45,904 nt of DNA from Tepidanaerobacteraceae bacterium. Its GTDB lineage: Bacteria > Bacillota > Thermosediminibacteria > Thermosediminibacterales > Thermosediminibacteraceae. Both the position numbers and the translations under genes were made by a program. The notes below the pieces were generated by a model that searched no databases, was not told the DNA's origin, and saw nothing but the letters and a program-made list of their open reading frames with translations. The number at the start of each line of letters is the position of its first letter. The stretch's first letter is position 1. Of the stretch, positions 1 to 9,438 are shown piece after piece. The stretch covers positions 1-45,904 of the forward strand of contig JASUSP010000006.1 of the NCBI GenBank assembly GCA_030446005.1. The letters are read 5' to 3'.

Positions 1-1
1 C

Positions 2-73
2 GAGTTCCTGCTTCTTGGGGCAGGGGCTATGAGGGTGCTTAAATACCGCCTGCTGGGAATGAGCACTCTCTGA
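2..73 (+). CDS. C-terminal end of an unidentified protein (partial)
   Basis: An open frame enters from the left edge and stops at TGA 71-73, giving about 23 residues ending in KYRLLGMSTL. The hydrophobic, basic composition looks like a real protein tail, but I cannot name the family. No start is visible. It lies 57 bases upstream of the methyltransferase gene on the same strand, so the two could be cotranscribed. Confidence 0.4.
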   Translation, partial: EFLLLGAGAMRVLKYRLLGMSTL

Positions 74-101
74 AAGGGCGGAATATAAATAGCCCAGCCG
101 T

Positions 102-131
102 CTAAACTTGTGCTGTTTTGCACAGTTTAGA
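102..131 (+). repeat. Stem-loop abutting the trmI start codon
   Basis: An inverted repeat TCTAAACT(T)GTGC / GCACAGTTTAGA with a TGTTTT loop ends exactly at the A of the ATG at 131. No T-run follows, so it is not a normal terminator. It would occlude the initiation region of the next gene, which also lacks a visible Shine-Dalgarno site. Confidence 0.5.
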
Positions 132-913
132 TGACCAGGCATAAAATGCAATCGGGATTTTCAACAAAAAGAGTCATAATTGGACCAGATGGATTTAAAA
201 AGGTGGTTGATGTAGCATCACCGAATAAAATAGGGTTGCCGAACGGCCAGATAGATTCAATGGAACTCGCCGATATTAAGCCGGGGGGCAGTTTCGAGGT
301 AAAAGGCACGGTTTACCATGTCCTTACCTGCGATACGTTCGATTACGTCATGTATTATCTTAAGCGCCGGACCCAGATAGTCTACCCAAAAGAAGGCGCG
401 TACATATTGATGCGGCTCGATATTTCACCGGGAAAACGGGTAGGTGAAGCAGGAACGGGTTCGGGAGCTTTTACGGTGTGCCTTTCCCGAGCCGTGGGAC
501 CTGAAGGGCGCGTGTATACCTATGAGCAGAGGGATGAATTTTACAAACTCGCCGAAAAGAATATAAAGGGTTTTTCCGAGTTTGACAATGTGGTAATGCA
601 TAATAAATCCATCGCCGAAGGGATAGAAGAAAGGGATTTGGATGCCTTTTTCCTGGACGTAAGGGAACCCTGGGAGGTGATAGGCGAAGTAAGAAAAGCT
701 ATAAAGCCGGCAGGACACCTGGGAATCATTGTTCCCACGACAAATCAGGTGACGCAAACCATGGAATCTCTGGAAAGGAACGGTTTTTATATAGCCGAAG
801 TTGTTGAAATAATGATGAGGAAGTACAAACTGGTCCCGGAAAGGCTCCGGCCCGAGGACCTTATGGTGGGGCACACGGGCTATCTTATTTTCGCAAGAAA
901 ACTGGGCGAGTGA
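131..913 (+). CDS. trmI: TrmI-like tRNA (adenine-58-N1) methyltransferase
   Basis: The predicted 260-residue protein matches the TrmI/GCD14 family of S-adenosylmethionine-dependent enzymes, which methylate N1 of adenosine 58 in the T-loop of tRNA. A small N-terminal beta domain (about residues 1-80) precedes the Rossmann fold. SAM motif I is visible as GEAGTGSGAF near residue 106, and a conserved acidic motif FFLDVREPW follows near residue 175. The frame is closed by TAG directly before ATG 131, so this is the first possible start; there is no good ribosome binding site, and ATG 146 is an alternative. An intrinsic terminator follows immediately. Family assignment is firm by motifs; the exact tRNA position modified is by family. 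Confidence 0.85.
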   Translation: MTRHKMQSGFSTKRVIIGPDGFKKVVDVASPNKIGLPNGQIDSMELADIKPGGSFEVKGTVYHVLTCDTFDYVMYYLKRRTQIVYPKEGAYILMRLDISPGKRVGEAGTGSGAFTVCLSRAVGPEGRVYTYEQRDEFYKLAEKNIKGFSEFDNVVMHNKSIAEGIEERDLDAFFLDVREPWEVIGEVRKAIKPAGHLGIIVPTTNQVTQTMESLERNGFYIAEVVEIMMRKYKLVPERLRPEDLMVGHTGYLIFARKLGE

Positions 914-948
914 AAAAGGGCAGTTGAGGAAAACTGCCCTTTTTTACG
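914..948 (+). terminator. Intrinsic terminator after trmI
   Basis: A 12-bp stem AAAAGGGCAGTT / AACTGCCCTTTT around a short GAGGAA loop is followed by further T residues. The A-rich left arm lets it also act on transcripts arriving from the minus-strand selenium genes. Confidence 0.85.
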
Positions 949-962
949 TGGCCCCCAGGGCG

Positions 963-1253
963 TTAATTACTCATCCCTGAGCGATCCTCCCACCTTTTCA
1001 CCAGACGGGGCTTTTCTTTGGGTCGGTCGTAAATGTAAATCGAGTCGTATTCTAGCTGCAAATTGTCAACGGTATCGATCAAAACTCTTTCTTCGACAAA
1101 GTTAACCCTGGCCGCCACCCCGCAGCTTGAGCTAATCTCCCTCGGCACGGGAACCAGCTGAAAGGAGATGCCTATTCCTTTCATCTTGGACTCGAACCTC
1201 AAGGCGTGGTGGACAGAGGGGAAGGTTATCATGAAATATGGGTATTTTTCCAT
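963..1253 (-). CDS. DUF3343 family protein (selenium-associated)
   Basis: The 96-residue protein resembles the DUF3343 family of putative Se/S carrier-like proteins, commonly found beside yedE/yedF and selD in anaerobes. It has the family's opening (aromatic-rich MEKYPYFMITFPSVHHAL) and a central SSCGVAARV segment with one cysteine. I place the start at the ATG at 1253, preceded by GAGGTAGG at good spacing; a TTG eighteen bases upstream would overlap yedF. It is the last gene of a minus-strand yedE-yedF-DUF3343 unit. No enzymatic activity is known for the family, so function beyond selenium metabolism is inference from neighbours. Confidence 0.75.
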   Translation of the reverse strand: MEKYPYFMITFPSVHHALRFESKMKGIGISFQLVPVPREISSSCGVAARVNFVEERVLIDTVDNLQLEYDSIYIYDRPKEKPRLVKRWEDRSGMSN

Positions 1254-1260
1254 AAGAGGC

Positions 1261-1473
1261 CTACCTCGCAATTTTTATTGTGAATTCTTCGCCTGAATTT
1301 ATTATTTCCACGTTATATCCCAAATTCCTCGCAAGTCGGCAGACATTTTCCCTGGCTGTGGGATTGTCGACCAGAACTTCCAGATTTTCTTCGGGAGATT
1401 CTTCAAGAGCTTTCTTTGTCAATACGACGGGTATGGGACACGAAAGTCCCCTGGCGTCAAGCCTTCTGGACAT
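1261..1473 (-). CDS. yedF: YedF-like TusA/SirA-family protein
   Basis: The 70-residue protein has the TusA/SirA fold signature: LDARGLSCPIPVV near the N-terminus with the conserved Cys of the CPxP motif, then a beta-alpha-beta core. TusA-like proteins relay persulfide sulfur; YedF variants are tied to selenium metabolism. Full-length YedF carries an additional C-terminal DsrE-like domain that is absent here, so this is the short form, with the separate DUF3343 gene next to it. ATG 1473 is chosen because the CPxP motif then sits at the family position; it overlaps the end of yedE by 17 bases, indicating translational coupling. Confidence 0.8.
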   Translation of the reverse strand: MSRRLDARGLSCPIPVVLTKKALEESPEENLEVLVDNPTARENVCRLARNLGYNVEIINSGEEFTIKIAR

Positions 1474-2548
1474 TAGGAAGTTCACTTCCTTTCTTTTGGA
1501 AAATATCAAGAGAGACGTTTAGAGCTGCGATGATAGTGAGTAAAGCTATTCCTACAATCACTGCCACTTTGCCGTTTAACCCGACCCCATTAGTAGATGC
1601 GGCAAGACCGAAATTATGCGAAAAGGCCGCGCCAACAAGCATCCCTAGAAAAGCTACTGCAGCGTCGGTGTCACCCTCTCCTGCCAAGATGCACTGCCTG
1701 AGAGGACATCCGCTGAGGAGGGCCGATCCGAATCCGGCGAGGAACATTCCGAGAAAATTCCACAAATGCATGCTGTGAGCTATGGGTTGGTTAGCAAAAC
1801 CCGGGTGAAAGTTGCCCAGTGCCAGATTTAAAACCAGTGCCGTGAAGAAAATGCTGACGAATCCTGAAAAAAGGTGAAAGTCCCGGAGGAGAAATATATC
1901 TCTTATGCCTCCCTGCATGCAGAGGCGCGACCTTTGAGCCAGCATCCCAACTATTAAGCCAGCTGCGAGGGACGCGATAAACGGAGCCCTCATGGAACCC
2001 GGCCCCTTTGCACTGAAAAATATGAAGGAGGGCGAAAGGGCGGCTAATAGGAGTAAAAAAACCGAGATGGCAGGCATCAAGTAAGCATTTCCTTGTGACA
2101 TTTTATAGCTTCTCCCAAGCGAATAGCCTCTTTTGATGAAGAAAAGGCCGTAATAAATGCCGAGAGCGAATCCGGCGAAAGCGGGAATTGCGTTTAAGTC
2201 GCCGGCTGCAAGCCTTAGGACCATGCGAAGAGGGCATCCGAGAAAGACTAATGCCCCTACCATAACGAAAAATCCTATGATGAAACGCGTGAGTGGGGCG
2301 GAGCCGCCGCGGGCTCTAAATTCCCCGGACAACAGGGATATGATGAAAGAGCCGAGAATAAAACCGGGTACTTCAGGCCTTATGTACTGCACTGCTTCAG
2401 CTCTGTGCAGTCCCAATCCACCTGCGATATCCCTTATGAAACACGCCACACAAATGCCTTGATTTGGCGGATTTCCAAGTACGGTTAGCATCACGGCCAG
2501 TGCCCCTACGGCGATGCCAGAAAAAATAACCACTCTCTTTTGCTCCAA
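1457..2548 (-). CDS. yedE: YedE-like selenium metabolism membrane protein
   Basis: About 363 residues with roughly ten hydrophobic segments. It matches the YeeE/YedE permease family in its selenium-linked form. The internal duplication is visible: two copies of a GCPLR motif (near residues 105 and 285), each followed by an acidic/glycine stretch, plus conserved cysteines in CVACF and RLCMQGG. YeeE relatives carry thiosulfate across the membrane; the selenium-linked form is proposed to move a selenium compound. TTG 2548 is chosen because GGGAGGTG lies 8 bases upstream. It heads the minus-strand unit and diverges from selD, which supports the selenium role. The transported substrate is not shown by the sequence. 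Confidence 0.82.
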   Translation of the reverse strand: MEQKRVVIFSGIAVGALAVMLTVLGNPPNQGICVACFIRDIAGGLGLHRAEAVQYIRPEVPGFILGSFIISLLSGEFRARGGSAPLTRFIIGFFVMVGALVFLGCPLRMVLRLAAGDLNAIPAFAGFALGIYYGLFFIKRGYSLGRSYKMSQGNAYLMPAISVFLLLLAALSPSFIFFSAKGPGSMRAPFIASLAAGLIVGMLAQRSRLCMQGGIRDIFLLRDFHLFSGFVSIFFTALVLNLALGNFHPGFANQPIAHSMHLWNFLGMFLAGFGSALLSGCPLRQCILAGEGDTDAAVAFLGMLVGAAFSHNFGLAASTNGVGLNGKVAVIVGIALLTIIAALNVSLDIFQKKGSELPNVQKA

Positions 2549-2598
2549 TATAATGCACCTCCCCAAAATTGTGATGATATTCACTATGTTTCATGGAA

Positions 2599-2628
2599 AT
2601 TATATTAAAAATATTTCAAGAATACCAA
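2599..2628 (-). promoter_or_regulatory. Possible promoter for yedE operon
   Basis: Read on the minus strand, TTGGTA and TATAAT are separated by 18 bases, about 50 bases upstream of the yedE start. The -35 is weak, so this is a tentative call. Confidence 0.4.
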
Positions 2629-2715
2629 TTGAAAATAGGAATTTAGCGCTAGGAAACAATAGAAAATTTCAATAGCTAAATAGTGTGCAGTTTTTCAAAG
2701 TTGAAATGTCAAAGA

Positions 2716-2743
2716 TTGAAGTTTTGGGGTGGTTTGATATAAT
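2716..2743 (+). promoter_or_regulatory. Sigma-A-type promoter for selD
   Basis: TTGAAG and a perfect TATAAT are separated by 16 bases. Transcription would start near 2750, leaving a leader of about 105 bases before the GTG start of selD. Confidence 0.6.
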
Positions 2744-2857
2744 TGTCTTAACGATAAAACCTGAGATGGCGAATATTCAAGGATGTAAAAATTAGAGCCG
2801 GGGAAATAGCAGAAATAAAGGTGTAATAAAGTCGAGACTTTAAGGGAGGTGCAGGAC

Positions 2858-3898
2858 GTGGGTAGAAAAGTAAAGCTCACGGAACTTACTTGCAGCTCTG
2901 GATGAGCGGCTAAACTTTCGCCTCTGGCTCTGTCGCAGGTGCTGCGGCAGTTACCCGTAATGAAACACGAAAATCTGCTGGTGGGCCTTGAGACCTCCGA
3001 TGACGCGGCGGTGTATAAAATAGACGATGAACTTGCCATTATCCACACCGTTGATTTTTTCACGCCCGTTGTGGACGATCCGTACCTTTTCGGGCAAATT
3101 GCGGCTTGCAACGCCTTGAGCGATATCTACGCAATGGGTGGAAAACCCCTGCTTGCTCTGAACATAGTCGGCTTTCCCGAGAATCTAGTAGAAGATGTGC
3201 TCCCATTGGTTCTAAAAGGTGGGGCGGACAAAGTGATTGAGGCGGGAGCCATAATAGCGGGAGGTCATTCCATAAAGACGCCCGAACCTATCTATGGGCT
3301 TTCGGTATTGGGCGCGGTACACCCGGCGAAAGTGCTTACGAATTCTAATGCAAAGCCGGGGGATGTGCTTATACTAACAAAGCCCATCGGGACGGGAATT
3401 TTTACAACGGCTATGAAGGCCGGTATGGTTGACGAAGTGACAGAAAAGGAAGCAATAGGAGTTATGAACACCTTGAACAAAGCAGCTTCCGAGGCGGCTG
3501 TTAAAGAAGGGGTAAACGCCATCACCGATATCACTGGCTTCGGCCTTTTGGGACACGCCTACGAAATGGCTGTTGCATCAGGAGTCACCATAAAAATAGA
3601 GGCCGAAAGAGTGCCGGTTATTTCGGGAATTTTGGAATGTGCATCTATGGGGCTTTTGCCCGCAGGACTTTACGCCAACAGGAGGTATTTAAAAAGTAAG
3701 GTTATCTTTTCAAACAATATAAAAGAAGAATTGCAGGATGTACTCTTCGATCCCCAGACATCGGGAGGGCTTTTGATATCCTGTCCTGAAGAAAAGGCCG
3801 ATGTTTTAATGGAAGAACTTAAAAAAAATGGTGTAAAGTGGGCTGAAATTATAGGATGGGTCGTTGAAAAATCCGATAGGGGTGTAATAATAGAGTGA
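2858..3898 (+). CDS. selD: Selenide, water dikinase with in-frame UGA selenocysteine
   Basis: SelD makes selenophosphate from selenide and ATP, the selenium donor for selenocysteine tRNA and selenouridine. The gene starts at GTG 2858 behind GGGAGGTGCAGGAC and reads MGRKVKLTELTCSSG, then TGA (2903-2905), then AAKLSPLALSQVL and on without interruption. The UGA falls at the catalytic Cys/Sec position of the family, so residue 16 is selenocysteine and the product is 346 residues, not the 319 given by calling the first start after the UGA. The AIRS-like ATP-binding domain (DDAAVYKI, then DIYAMGGKPL) and the C-terminal domain (TDITGFGLLGH, DPQTSGGLL) are intact. A candidate SECIS hairpin lies just downstream of the UGA. 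Confidence 0.95.
2930..2950 (+). promoter_or_regulatory. Candidate bacterial SECIS hairpin in selD
   Basis: A 9-bp stem CTGTCGCAG / CTGCGGCAG (one G-U pair) closes over GTG, giving an apical GGU as in bacterial SECIS elements. The stem begins 24 bases after the UGA. It would recruit SelB for selenocysteine insertion. The distance is at the long end of what is usual. Confidence 0.6.
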
Positions 3899-3904
3899 AA
3901 AATG

Positions 3905-3946
3905 GGTTATACTTTTTTTATAAAAGATAACCAATTTTTTATTTTC
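3905..3946 (+). terminator. Intrinsic terminator after selD
   Basis: GGTTAT(A)CTTTT pairs with AAAAGATAACC around a TTTAT loop, followed by AATTTTTTATTTT. It separates selD from plsY. Confidence 0.75.
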
Positions 3947-3999
3947 TTAAAACGATGCAATATGGTAAAATAAAGATAAGGATGGGAGGTGAGGACTGA

Positions 4000-4596
4000 T
4001 TGCTTAAATATGTAATTGCGGGAATTATAAGTTACTTAATAGGGTCCATATCCTTTGCACAGCTAATATGCAAAAAATATTACGGAATTGACATAAGGAA
4101 GTACGGCAGCGGAAATCCAGGAACCACCAACGTGCTGAGAGTTGTCGGGGGTAAGGCTGCGGCAGCAGTGTACGTAGCCGATTTTCTCAAGGGATTTCTC
4201 GTCGCTACCGTATTCAAGTTAATTGGTGGGGATGTGCTTGCGCTTTTCAGCGGCCTTTTCGTCATTGTTGGACACGATTGGTCTTTATTCCTCAACTTTA
4301 ACGGTGGAAAAGGCATAGCCACGAGCATGGGAGTGGCATTCGCGCTGGCGCCTAAGGTAGCGCTTTTTTCTACGCTGCTAGGAGTAGCTGCGATCATGGT
4401 AACCAGGTACGTTTCGCTGGGGTCCATTCTCGGCAGCGGTTCTTTTCCCTTGTTCCTCATGATTTTTCGTTATCCTACAAAATACATAGTATACGGGACA
4501 ATAATAGCCGCTATCGCTATTTACAGGCACCGGGCAAATATAAAGAGGTTAATCGCGGGAAAGGAGTATAAGCTTGGCGAAAGGGTCAGGCCTTAA
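4000..4596 (+). CDS. plsY: Glycerol-3-phosphate acyltransferase PlsY
   Basis: PlsY transfers an acyl group from acyl-phosphate to glycerol-3-phosphate, the first committed step of phospholipid synthesis in most Gram-positive bacteria. The 198-residue protein has five or so hydrophobic helices and the three family motifs: GSGNPGTTNVLR near residue 36, GHDWSLFLNFNGGKGIATSMG near residues 90-110, and a C-terminal basic segment YRHRANIKRL. The TTG start at 4000 is supported by GGGAGGTGAGG upstream. It stands alone between terminators but adjoins the glycerol genes whose kinase makes its substrate. Confidence 0.93.
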   Translation: MLKYVIAGIISYLIGSISFAQLICKKYYGIDIRKYGSGNPGTTNVLRVVGGKAAAAVYVADFLKGFLVATVFKLIGGDVLALFSGLFVIVGHDWSLFLNFNGGKGIATSMGVAFALAPKVALFSTLLGVAAIMVTRYVSLGSILGSGSFPLFLMIFRYPTKYIVYGTIIAAIAIYRHRANIKRLIAGKEYKLGERVRP

Positions 4597-4618
4597 GGCT
4601 GATATAAGAGTTTGAAAT

Positions 4619-4677
4619 TTACCAATTTATATATCAACTACTATTTATTCTTAATTATTGAAATGGTAAGTTGGTAA
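4619..4677 (+). promoter_or_regulatory. Candidate upstream activator sites for glpP promoter
   Basis: TTACCAA at 4619-4625 and GGTAAGTTGGTAA at 4665-4677 are copies of one motif in opposite orientations, 70-130 bases upstream of a sigma-54 promoter, the usual place for enhancer-binding protein sites. TAACCAACTTACG at 4791-4803, downstream of the promoter, repeats the same motif inverted. TTGATAAAAATTACCAA occurs before the second sigma-54 promoter at 13063-13079. Confidence 0.5.
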
Positions 4678-4749
4678 AAAATATCAAAAGTCCACACTTT
4701 GCTTGTTACTTTTTATCAAAGGTTATTAAAATTATAAGGAGTTTATTGT

Positions 4750-4765
4750 TGGCACAAATTTTGCA
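4750..4765 (+). promoter_or_regulatory. Sigma-54 promoter upstream of glpP
   Basis: TGGCACAAATTTTGCA matches the -24/-12 consensus (TGGCAC, then TTGCA) with exact spacing. Transcription would begin near 4777, about 40 bases before glpP. Confidence 0.88.
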
Positions 4766-4818
4766 ATTGCTAAAAAATAGTAAAATAATGTAACCAACTT
4801 ACGTCAGGAGTGACATTG

Positions 4819-5385
4819 TTGAAGGAAATACTGGCGGATTTAAAGGCATATCCGGTTATAGCGGCAATAAGGGATATTGAGGCTGTTGATGTGGCATTGA
4901 GTAAACCTGTCCGATGTATCTTCATGCTGACGGGAAATATTCTCGATATCAAATATCCGGTTACCCACATAAAAAAGGCTCGAAAAAGGGTTTTTCTCCA
5001 TGTAGATCTGCTGGAAGGTATAGGTAAAGACGCTGCCGGTGTAAAATATATCGCGGAAGAAATAAAACCTGATGGAATAATTACGACGAGAAGCAATTTA
5101 ATTTCTTCGGCAAAGAGCGAGGGTATTTTTGCAATTCAGCGGGTATTTTTCCTAGATAGCCAGGCCGTTGATACCGCCGTCCGCACCATACGCCAGGTGG
5201 ATCCTGATGCCGTAGAGATTTTACCGGGTGTAATACCGAAGATTATTAAGAGGATGTATGAAAAGGTCCATCACCCTTTGATAGCTGGAGGGCTGATAGA
5301 GGAGAAAAAAGAAGTGAGTGAAGCTCTAGAGGCGGGAGCATGGGCAGTATCCGTCAGCAAAGATGACCTGTGGAATGCCTTCTAA
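4819..5385 (+). CDS. glpP: Glycerol uptake operon antiterminator GlpP
   Basis: GlpP binds glycerol-3-phosphate and then leader mRNA, preventing intrinsic termination ahead of glycerol genes (known from Bacillus subtilis). The protein of about 188 residues shows the TIM-barrel-like family pattern: KAYPVIAAIRD at the start, FMLTGNI, HVDLLEGIGKD, GIITTRSNLI, FFLDSQAVDT, EILPGVIPKII, and a phosphate-binding-like GGLIEEKKEV at the end. TTG 4819 is chosen since AGGAG sits 8 bases upstream; GTG 4810 overlaps the Shine-Dalgarno site. It is the first gene after the sigma-54 promoter and is followed by a terminator, consistent with GlpP controlling its own operon. Confidence 0.92.
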   Translation: MKEILADLKAYPVIAAIRDIEAVDVALSKPVRCIFMLTGNILDIKYPVTHIKKARKRVFLHVDLLEGIGKDAAGVKYIAEEIKPDGIITTRSNLISSAKSEGIFAIQRVFFLDSQAVDTAVRTIRQVDPDAVEILPGVIPKIIKRMYEKVHHPLIAGGLIEEKKEVSEALEAGAWAVSVSKDDLWNAF

Positions 5386-5414
5386 AAAGCAAGTAGGTGG
5401 AAAGGTGGGGGCTT

Positions 5415-5478
5415 GGAGAATTGGAGAAGTCCTCCCGGAAGGTGATATATTTTACCTTTTCCGGGAGGATTTTATTTC
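5415..5478 (+). terminator. Terminator between glpP and glycerol transport genes, with paired GGAGAA boxes
   Basis: TCCTCCCGGAAGGT (5430-5443) pairs with ACC-TT-TTCCGGGAGGA (5454-5469), followed by TTTTATTT. Two GGAGAA boxes at 5415-5420 and 5423-5428 abut the 5' side of the stem. The same pair of boxes precedes the terminator between glpK and the oxidase genes, making both candidate GlpP-controlled antitermination sites. Confidence 0.85.
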
Positions 5479-5546
5479 AAGCAGGAGGAGGTGATTGAAG
5501 GCTTAAAAAAGTTTTCCTAACTTAAAATTTTAAGGGAGGGAAAGGA

Positions 5547-5944
5547 ATGAATTTTAGACGAATTCTCATGGGGATGTGCACGGGAGCCTTTGCTGGATTT
5601 GGTGTATTTACAATTTGGCCTTCAAGTTTAGCTCGGTGGAATTGGCTGGGTGGCTGGCTTGCGGCTGGAATCATAATAACTACCGGCTGGTTGGTCAATC
5701 ACTATGCCGGTGGTTTGCCCAACAAAGAAGGCGGGGCATGGGTGGATATGGCCCTGTCGATATGGCTTTCGGCGTTGCTTGGAGGAACGGTAGTGCTCGA
5801 TCCAGTTAATGGCCTCATAAGGGGAGCATATGGAATCTTTCACGGAGCAAACTTGGGCGGTGCGTTTTTGACCATTATACTGCAGCTGATTGGTGCAACA
5901 ATAGCAGGGTATTTCCTATATGCTGCAAGGAGGAGTGATGCGTA

Positions 5945-5945
<1 letters not shown>
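5547..5945 (+). CDS. Small membrane protein, putative glycerol transporter subunit A
   Basis: A 132-residue protein with four hydrophobic segments and Trp/Gly-rich loops (GFGVFTIWPSSLARWNWLGG; GGLPNKEGGAWVDMALSIWL). I recognise it as one of a pair of small membrane proteins resembling the Lin0368-type putative glycerol transporter subunits found with glycerol/dihydroxyacetone genes; that naming is from memory and moderate in confidence. It shares a layout with the next gene (WxDMAL motif, Gly-rich last helix), suggesting two diverged copies of one fold. It starts at ATG behind GGGAGGGAAAGG and its stop overlaps the next ATG. No glpF is present in the cluster, so a transport role fits. Confidence 0.65.
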
Positions 5946-7829
<1,884 letters not shown>

Positions 7830-7887
7830 TTAAAATCTCGTCGAATTATTATTATGAAAATCAAATTAGCATTTTTGAAGTTGTGGT

Positions 7888-7936
7888 GGAGAAGGAGGAG
7901 AACCACACCTTAGGTGTGGTTCTCTTTACTTTTTTA
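7888..7936 (+). terminator. Terminator between glpK and oxidase genes, with paired GGAGAA boxes
   Basis: A perfect 12-bp stem, GAGAACCACACC (7898-7909) with GGTGTGGTTCTC (7913-7924), has a TTA loop and is followed by TTTACTTTTTT. GGAGAA boxes lie at 7888-7893 and 7897-7902, the second overlapping the stem. TGTGGT just upstream could pair with ACCACA as a short competing helix. This is the arrangement expected of a regulated antiterminator ahead of a glpD-like gene. Confidence 0.9.
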
Positions 7937-7968
7937 GGGCTTATTCGATTTAAGGAGGTCAGTTCAAA

Positions 7969-9438
7969 ATGGCTGATGTGGTTATAATAGGCGGGGGTGT
8001 CGTGGGGTGCATGATAGCCCGCGAATTATCTCGATACCAACTGAAAATAGTGCTGCTGGAAAAGGAAGATGACGTAGCTAGCGGTACCAGCAAGGCCAAC
8101 AGCGCCATCATCCACGCCGGTTATGACGCAAAGCCCGGTACATTGAAAGCAAAATTGAATGTAAGAGGGAATCCCCTTTTTGACAAAATTTGCAGCGAGC
8201 TTGATGTACCTTTTAAGAGGATAGGTTCCCTCGTGGTAGCTTTAACCGATGAAGAACTCAAGGCGCTGGATGAATTGCTGGAAAGGGGAAAGATTAACGG
8301 CGTTCCGGGCCTTGAGATTATAAACCGGGAAAGATTGTTTAAGATGGAACCCAATATAAACAAGGAAGCTAAGGCAGCTCTTTATGCACCCACGGCAGGC
8401 ATTATATGTCCCTATGAGCTGACGATAGCTCTAGCGGAAAATGCCTGTCAGAACGGAGTGGAGATAAGGCTTAATTCGCCGGTTGTGGATATAAAGGTGG
8501 AAAATGAAAGGATGCTTTCCGTAATTACCCCGGGAGAAATTATTCATACTCGATATGTGGTAAATGCCGCGGGTCTTTTTGCAGACGAAATATCGAAAAT
8601 GGCGGGGGCGGAAGAATACAGCATAACGCCGCGAAAAGGCGAATACCTGATCTTTGATAGGAGATTCGGCGGCATTGTAAGCAAGGTGATATTTCCGACG
8701 CCTACAAAAATATCCAAGGGGATTCTTGTATGCCCTACCGTCGATGGCAACTTTTTCATCGGGCCCAACTCCAATGATGTGCAGGAAAAGGATGACGTTG
8801 CTGTTACCCAAAAGGGTATTGAAGAAATAGTAAACGGGGCTCGCAGGCTTGTACCCGACCTGCCCATGAGGCATGTCATAGCATCTTTCGCAGGACTAAG
8901 AGCCGTTTCGAATACCGATGATTTCGTCATAGAAGCTTCAAAGAAAGTCAAAGGCTTCGTCAACGTAGGAGGCATCCAGTCGCCGGGACTTTCTTCCGCT
9001 CCTGCCATTGCGGAAATGGTCATTGAGATTTTAAAAGAAGAGGGATTAGAGCTCAAAGTAAAAAGCGACTATAACCCCGAAAGACCGCAAATTTTTAAGT
9101 TCCGCCATTTAAGCAGCGAAGAGAAAAAAGAGCTTATACGCCAAAAACCTGCTTACGGGCGGGTAATCTGCCGGTGTGAAACGGTGACCGAAGGCGAGAT
9201 AATCGATGCAATTAGAAGACCCGTGGGGGCACGGAGCCTGGACGCCGTAAAGCGGCGGACAAGGGCGGGTATGGGAAGGTGCCAGGGTGGATTTTGCTCG
9301 CCGAGAGTTGTTGAAATATTGGCCCGAGAGCTCGGCATAAGCCCCTTGGAGGTGACCAAGTGCGGTTACGGTTCTGAAATACTAAAGGGAAGAACGAAAG
9401 AATTTATTGAGACTGGTGGTGTTGCCGGTGCAAAGTAG
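7969..9438 (+). CDS. GlpA-like FAD-dependent glycerol-3-phosphate dehydrogenase with BFD-type [2Fe-2S] domain
   Basis: A 489-residue flavoprotein of the DAO/GlpA group that would oxidise glycerol-3-phosphate to dihydroxyacetone phosphate. The FAD-binding GGGVVGCMIARELS lies at residues 8-21, followed by LLEKE; the substrate domain includes TSKANSAIIHAGYD and RKGEYLIFDR; the FAD-closing motif is GIQSPGLSSAPAIAEM. The last 90 residues form a BFD-like domain with four cysteines (CRC near residue 400, then CQGGFC), typical for a [2Fe-2S] site. ATG 7969 has AAGGAGG upstream. It is the first gene after the putative antiterminator and overlaps the next flavoprotein gene. Specific substrate is inferred from the glycerol context. 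Confidence 0.85.
   Translation: MADVVIIGGGVVGCMIARELSRYQLKIVLLEKEDDVASGTSKANSAIIHAGYDAKPGTLKAKLNVRGNPLFDKICSELDVPFKRIGSLVVALTDEELKALDELLERGKINGVPGLEIINRERLFKMEPNINKEAKAALYAPTAGIICPYELTIALAENACQNGVEIRLNSPVVDIKVENERMLSVITPGEIIHTRYVVNAAGLFADEISKMAGAEEYSITPRKGEYLIFDRRFGGIVSKVIFPTPTKISKGILVCPTVDGNFFIGPNSNDVQEKDDVAVTQKGIEEIVNGARRLVPDLPMRHVIASFAGLRAVSNTDDFVIEASKKVKGFVNVGGIQSPGLSSAPAIAEMVIEILKEEGLELKVKSDYNPERPQIFKFRHLSSEEKKELIRQKPAYGRVICRCETVTEGEIIDAIRRPVGARSLDAVKRRTRAGMGRCQGGFCSPRVVEILARELGISPLEVTKCGYGSEILKGRTKEFIETGGVAGAK

Noticed and set aside
1-130. Riboswitch or structural RNA at the left edge
   Set aside because: GAGGGTGCT/AGCACTCTC pairing is present, but it lies within an open frame ending at 73 and matches no RNA family I know.
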